A stretch of 64,000 nucleotides of DNA from Megalobrama amblycephala (Eukaryota; Chordata; Actinopteri; Cypriniformes; Xenocyprididae): contig NC_063052.1 of assembly GCF_018812025.1 (NCBI RefSeq), forward strand, positions 15,268,686-15,332,685, written 5' to 3'. Positions 62,006 to 64,000 of the stretch are shown one piece after another. Under the pieces are notes generated by a model, which worked only from the letters and a program-made list of their open reading frames with translations, searched no databases and was not told where the DNA came from. Each line of letters opens with the position of its first letter. Position 1 is the stretch's first letter. The position numbers were made by a program, and so were the translations under genes.

Positions 62006-62880
62006 ATGGCCTCTTTATGATTTTAACAAACATCAGATTTTCTAGGTCCCATTTTACAGCATGTAATTTTCACATTAAAAATGAAACTAAAATATAAATT
62101 CGCTCTGATGAAAATGTCAAATTGGGACTGCATGAGTCCATAAAAAAACCCATTTACTACGCCAAGACCACCAGTGTGCGGCCTGATGGGAGTCTGCTTT
62201 ACATGAGCTGTTTATAACTCTTATTAAAGTCAAATAAATAAACCCACTGTCTTACACACCCAGTGTTCTCTGGACTGATTCGCCAGCGGTGAGCCAGAAC
62301 TCCTACACAGACAACGACTGTCCAGCGCATGTGGGAACACCAGAAGAGCCAGATTACTGGGAACATCCCAGCTGGATTCATTTATCCTGTCAATCTGTCA
62401 AACTTTCCTTTCTTTCCCGTTTAACCGCAGAGAGAGAGCCAATGATCATGAATCAGGAGGATTTACAGTATGATCGGAAGATGCTGCCACCAGTTTAAAA
62501 CAAGCTGCCAATTCCCACACCAGACCGAACTGTAGTATTTTTCATCATTGCTGTGAAAACTGCTTCAAAAATCGACACTTGTACTGAAAAAAACAAAAAT
62601 GGTGTAAAGGAATTTTCACTCAGAAATTATTAGTGCATTTCTCAAACTGCAAGTAACAGTGAATTAAACATGAAATTTTGAGGTAGAACAACTGAAATAG
62701 TATTTTCTTGTAAAATGTACTCCAATAAACTTTAAAAATTATTTTACAAAGTTGTAAATAAAACTGAATCAGCTGTATTTACATTGTAAGTCAAAGTGCA
62801 CAATTAATTTTTTCTGCATTTTTCATATTTTTTGCATGACTTTTTAAATAATCGACACTAAAAATTGACATGTATGCCTA
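62006..62880. other. Unique DNA and an old repeat
   Basis: 62160-62520 is unique without a supported gene; the short frames on both strands lack domains. 62585-62830 (GTACTGAAAAAAACAAAAAT, CAACTGAAATAGTATTTTCT, TGTACTCCAATAAACTTT) resembles a dispersed cyprinid repeat. Confidence 0.4.
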
Positions 62881-64000
62881 AAATACTTTTAAAATTTATT
62901 TATTATTTATTTTATTATTTTTATTTATTTATTATAATTTATTATTTATACATATTATATTATATTATATTATATTATATTATATAATGAGGTGTTTGCA
63001 TCACACTACTATTTTCACACAAACAACATTATTTTATTTATTATCATTTATTAATTATACTTATATTTTTAAGTAATTATTTTAATAAAAATATTAATAC
63101 ATTTTGTATTATACATTTATTAATCATATAACATAACATTACATTTTAAATTATTATATTATATTATATTATATTATATTATATTATATTAATGAGGTGT
63201 TTGCATCACACTGTTTTCACACAAACAAACAACAGTATTTTATTTATTATTTATTAATTATACATATGTTTAAACAATTATTTTAATAAAAAAAATATTA
63301 ATACATTTTGTATTATATATTTATTAACGATATAACATAACATATTCAATTTAAAATTTAAATATATTATATTAAATTATATTAATGAGGTGTTTGCATC
63401 ACTACTGTTTTCACACAAACAAACAACAGTATTTTATTTATTATTATTTATTAATTATACATATATTTTTAAATAATTTATTTTAATAAACAAATCTAAA
63501 TTTATTAATAACATAACATATATTAATTATAATATAATATAATATAATATAATATAATATAATATAATATAATATAATATAATATAATATAATATAATAT
63601 AATATTAATCCAGCATTGTTTCACATCCGAAAAATCAATAAATAATATATAATATAATATTAATCCAGCATTGTTTCACATCCGAAAATATAATATAATA
63701 TAATATAATATAATATAATATAATATAATATAATATAATATAATATAATATAATAATATAAATCCAGCATTGTTTCACATCCGAAAAATCAATAAATCAA
63801 TATTAATAACATAACATATATTAATTATAATATAATATAATATAATATAATATAATATAATATAATATAATATAATATAATATAATATAATATAATATAA
63901 TATTAATCCAGCATTGTTTCACATCCGAAAAATCAATAAATCAATATTAATAACATAACATATATTAATTATAATATAATATAATATAATATAATATAAT
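62880..64000. repeat. Composite AT satellite running off the window
   Basis: First sub-array: a ~200-bp unit starting AATGAGGTGTTTGCATCAC at about 62987, 63191 and 63384, each preceded by (ATTAT)n. Second sub-array: (TATAA)n blocks separated by AATCCAGCATTGTTTCACAT then CCGAAAAATCAATAAAT, at about 63607, 63662, 63760 and 63904. CATAACATATATTAATTATA links the two kinds. The array continues past 64000. Confidence 0.95.

Overview
This window looks like intronic DNA from a ray-finned fish, most likely a cyprinid (zebrafish/carp group). The reasons are one vertebrate-type coding exon with splice sites, very low gene density, long AT/GATA/CA microsatellites, and many DNA-transposon families of kinds I associate with cyprinid genomes: Tc1-like elements, piggyBac-like elements with TTAA target sites, hAT and PIF/Harbinger miniature elements, and the abundant repeats starting TTAAAGGGATAGTTCACC, TTAAAGGGGTCATGA and TTAAAGGTGCCCTAG. 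There is no prokaryotic or viral gene content.

The only confidently recognised host coding sequence is a 141-bp internal exon on the minus strand at 48390-48530. It encodes the C-terminal half of a SAM domain that closely matches what I know of SAMD12, so most of the window is probably intron of a fish samd12 gene, transcribed right to left. The 3' splice site is unusual because its pyrimidine tract is a (TG) repeat directly against the AG. In human SAMD12 an intronic TTTTA/TTTCA pentanucleotide expansion causes familial adult myoclonic epilepsy type 1. This fish locus also carries long sense-strand TTTTA tracts (56788-56920 and about 9502-9560).

Layout. 0.2-1.6 kb: 25/22-bp minisatellite. 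2.8-4.0 and 13.7-14.5 kb: two opposite copies of one miniature transposon family. 7.9-9.7 kb: composite AT satellite. 11.2-13.7 kb: G/A/T-rich minisatellite with about 700-bp higher-order repeats. 16.0-17.0 and 26.6-27.6 kb: two copies of a TTAAAGGTGCCC element. 18.5-19.7 kb: piggyBac-type non-autonomous element. 20.5-20.9 kb: hAT-type MITE. 22.1-22.7 kb: homeobox/octamer-rich enhancer-like block. 29.3-31.4 and 51.5-52.7 kb: a repeat carrying CTCF-like motifs. 33.0-33.8 and 52.7-54.3 kb: Tc1-like elements with broken transposase genes. 35.2 kb: an 80-bp perfect palindrome, followed by a PIF/Harbinger element. 41.8-46.0 kb: a 76-bp satellite whose every unit carries a GC box and an NF-Y CCAAT box. 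46.6-48.0 kb: TATC/CATC array. 49.6-50.2 kb: AT arrays. 56.8-57.6 kb: (AAAAT)n next to a fold-back element. 58.9-61.6 kb: a stack of four nested transposons. 62.9-64.0 kb: composite AT satellite running off the end.

Nearly all long open reading frames are translations of microsatellites or satellites and are not genes. Family names rest on terminal repeats and target-site duplications read by eye. Claims of conserved non-coding function are inference, because no alignment could be run.
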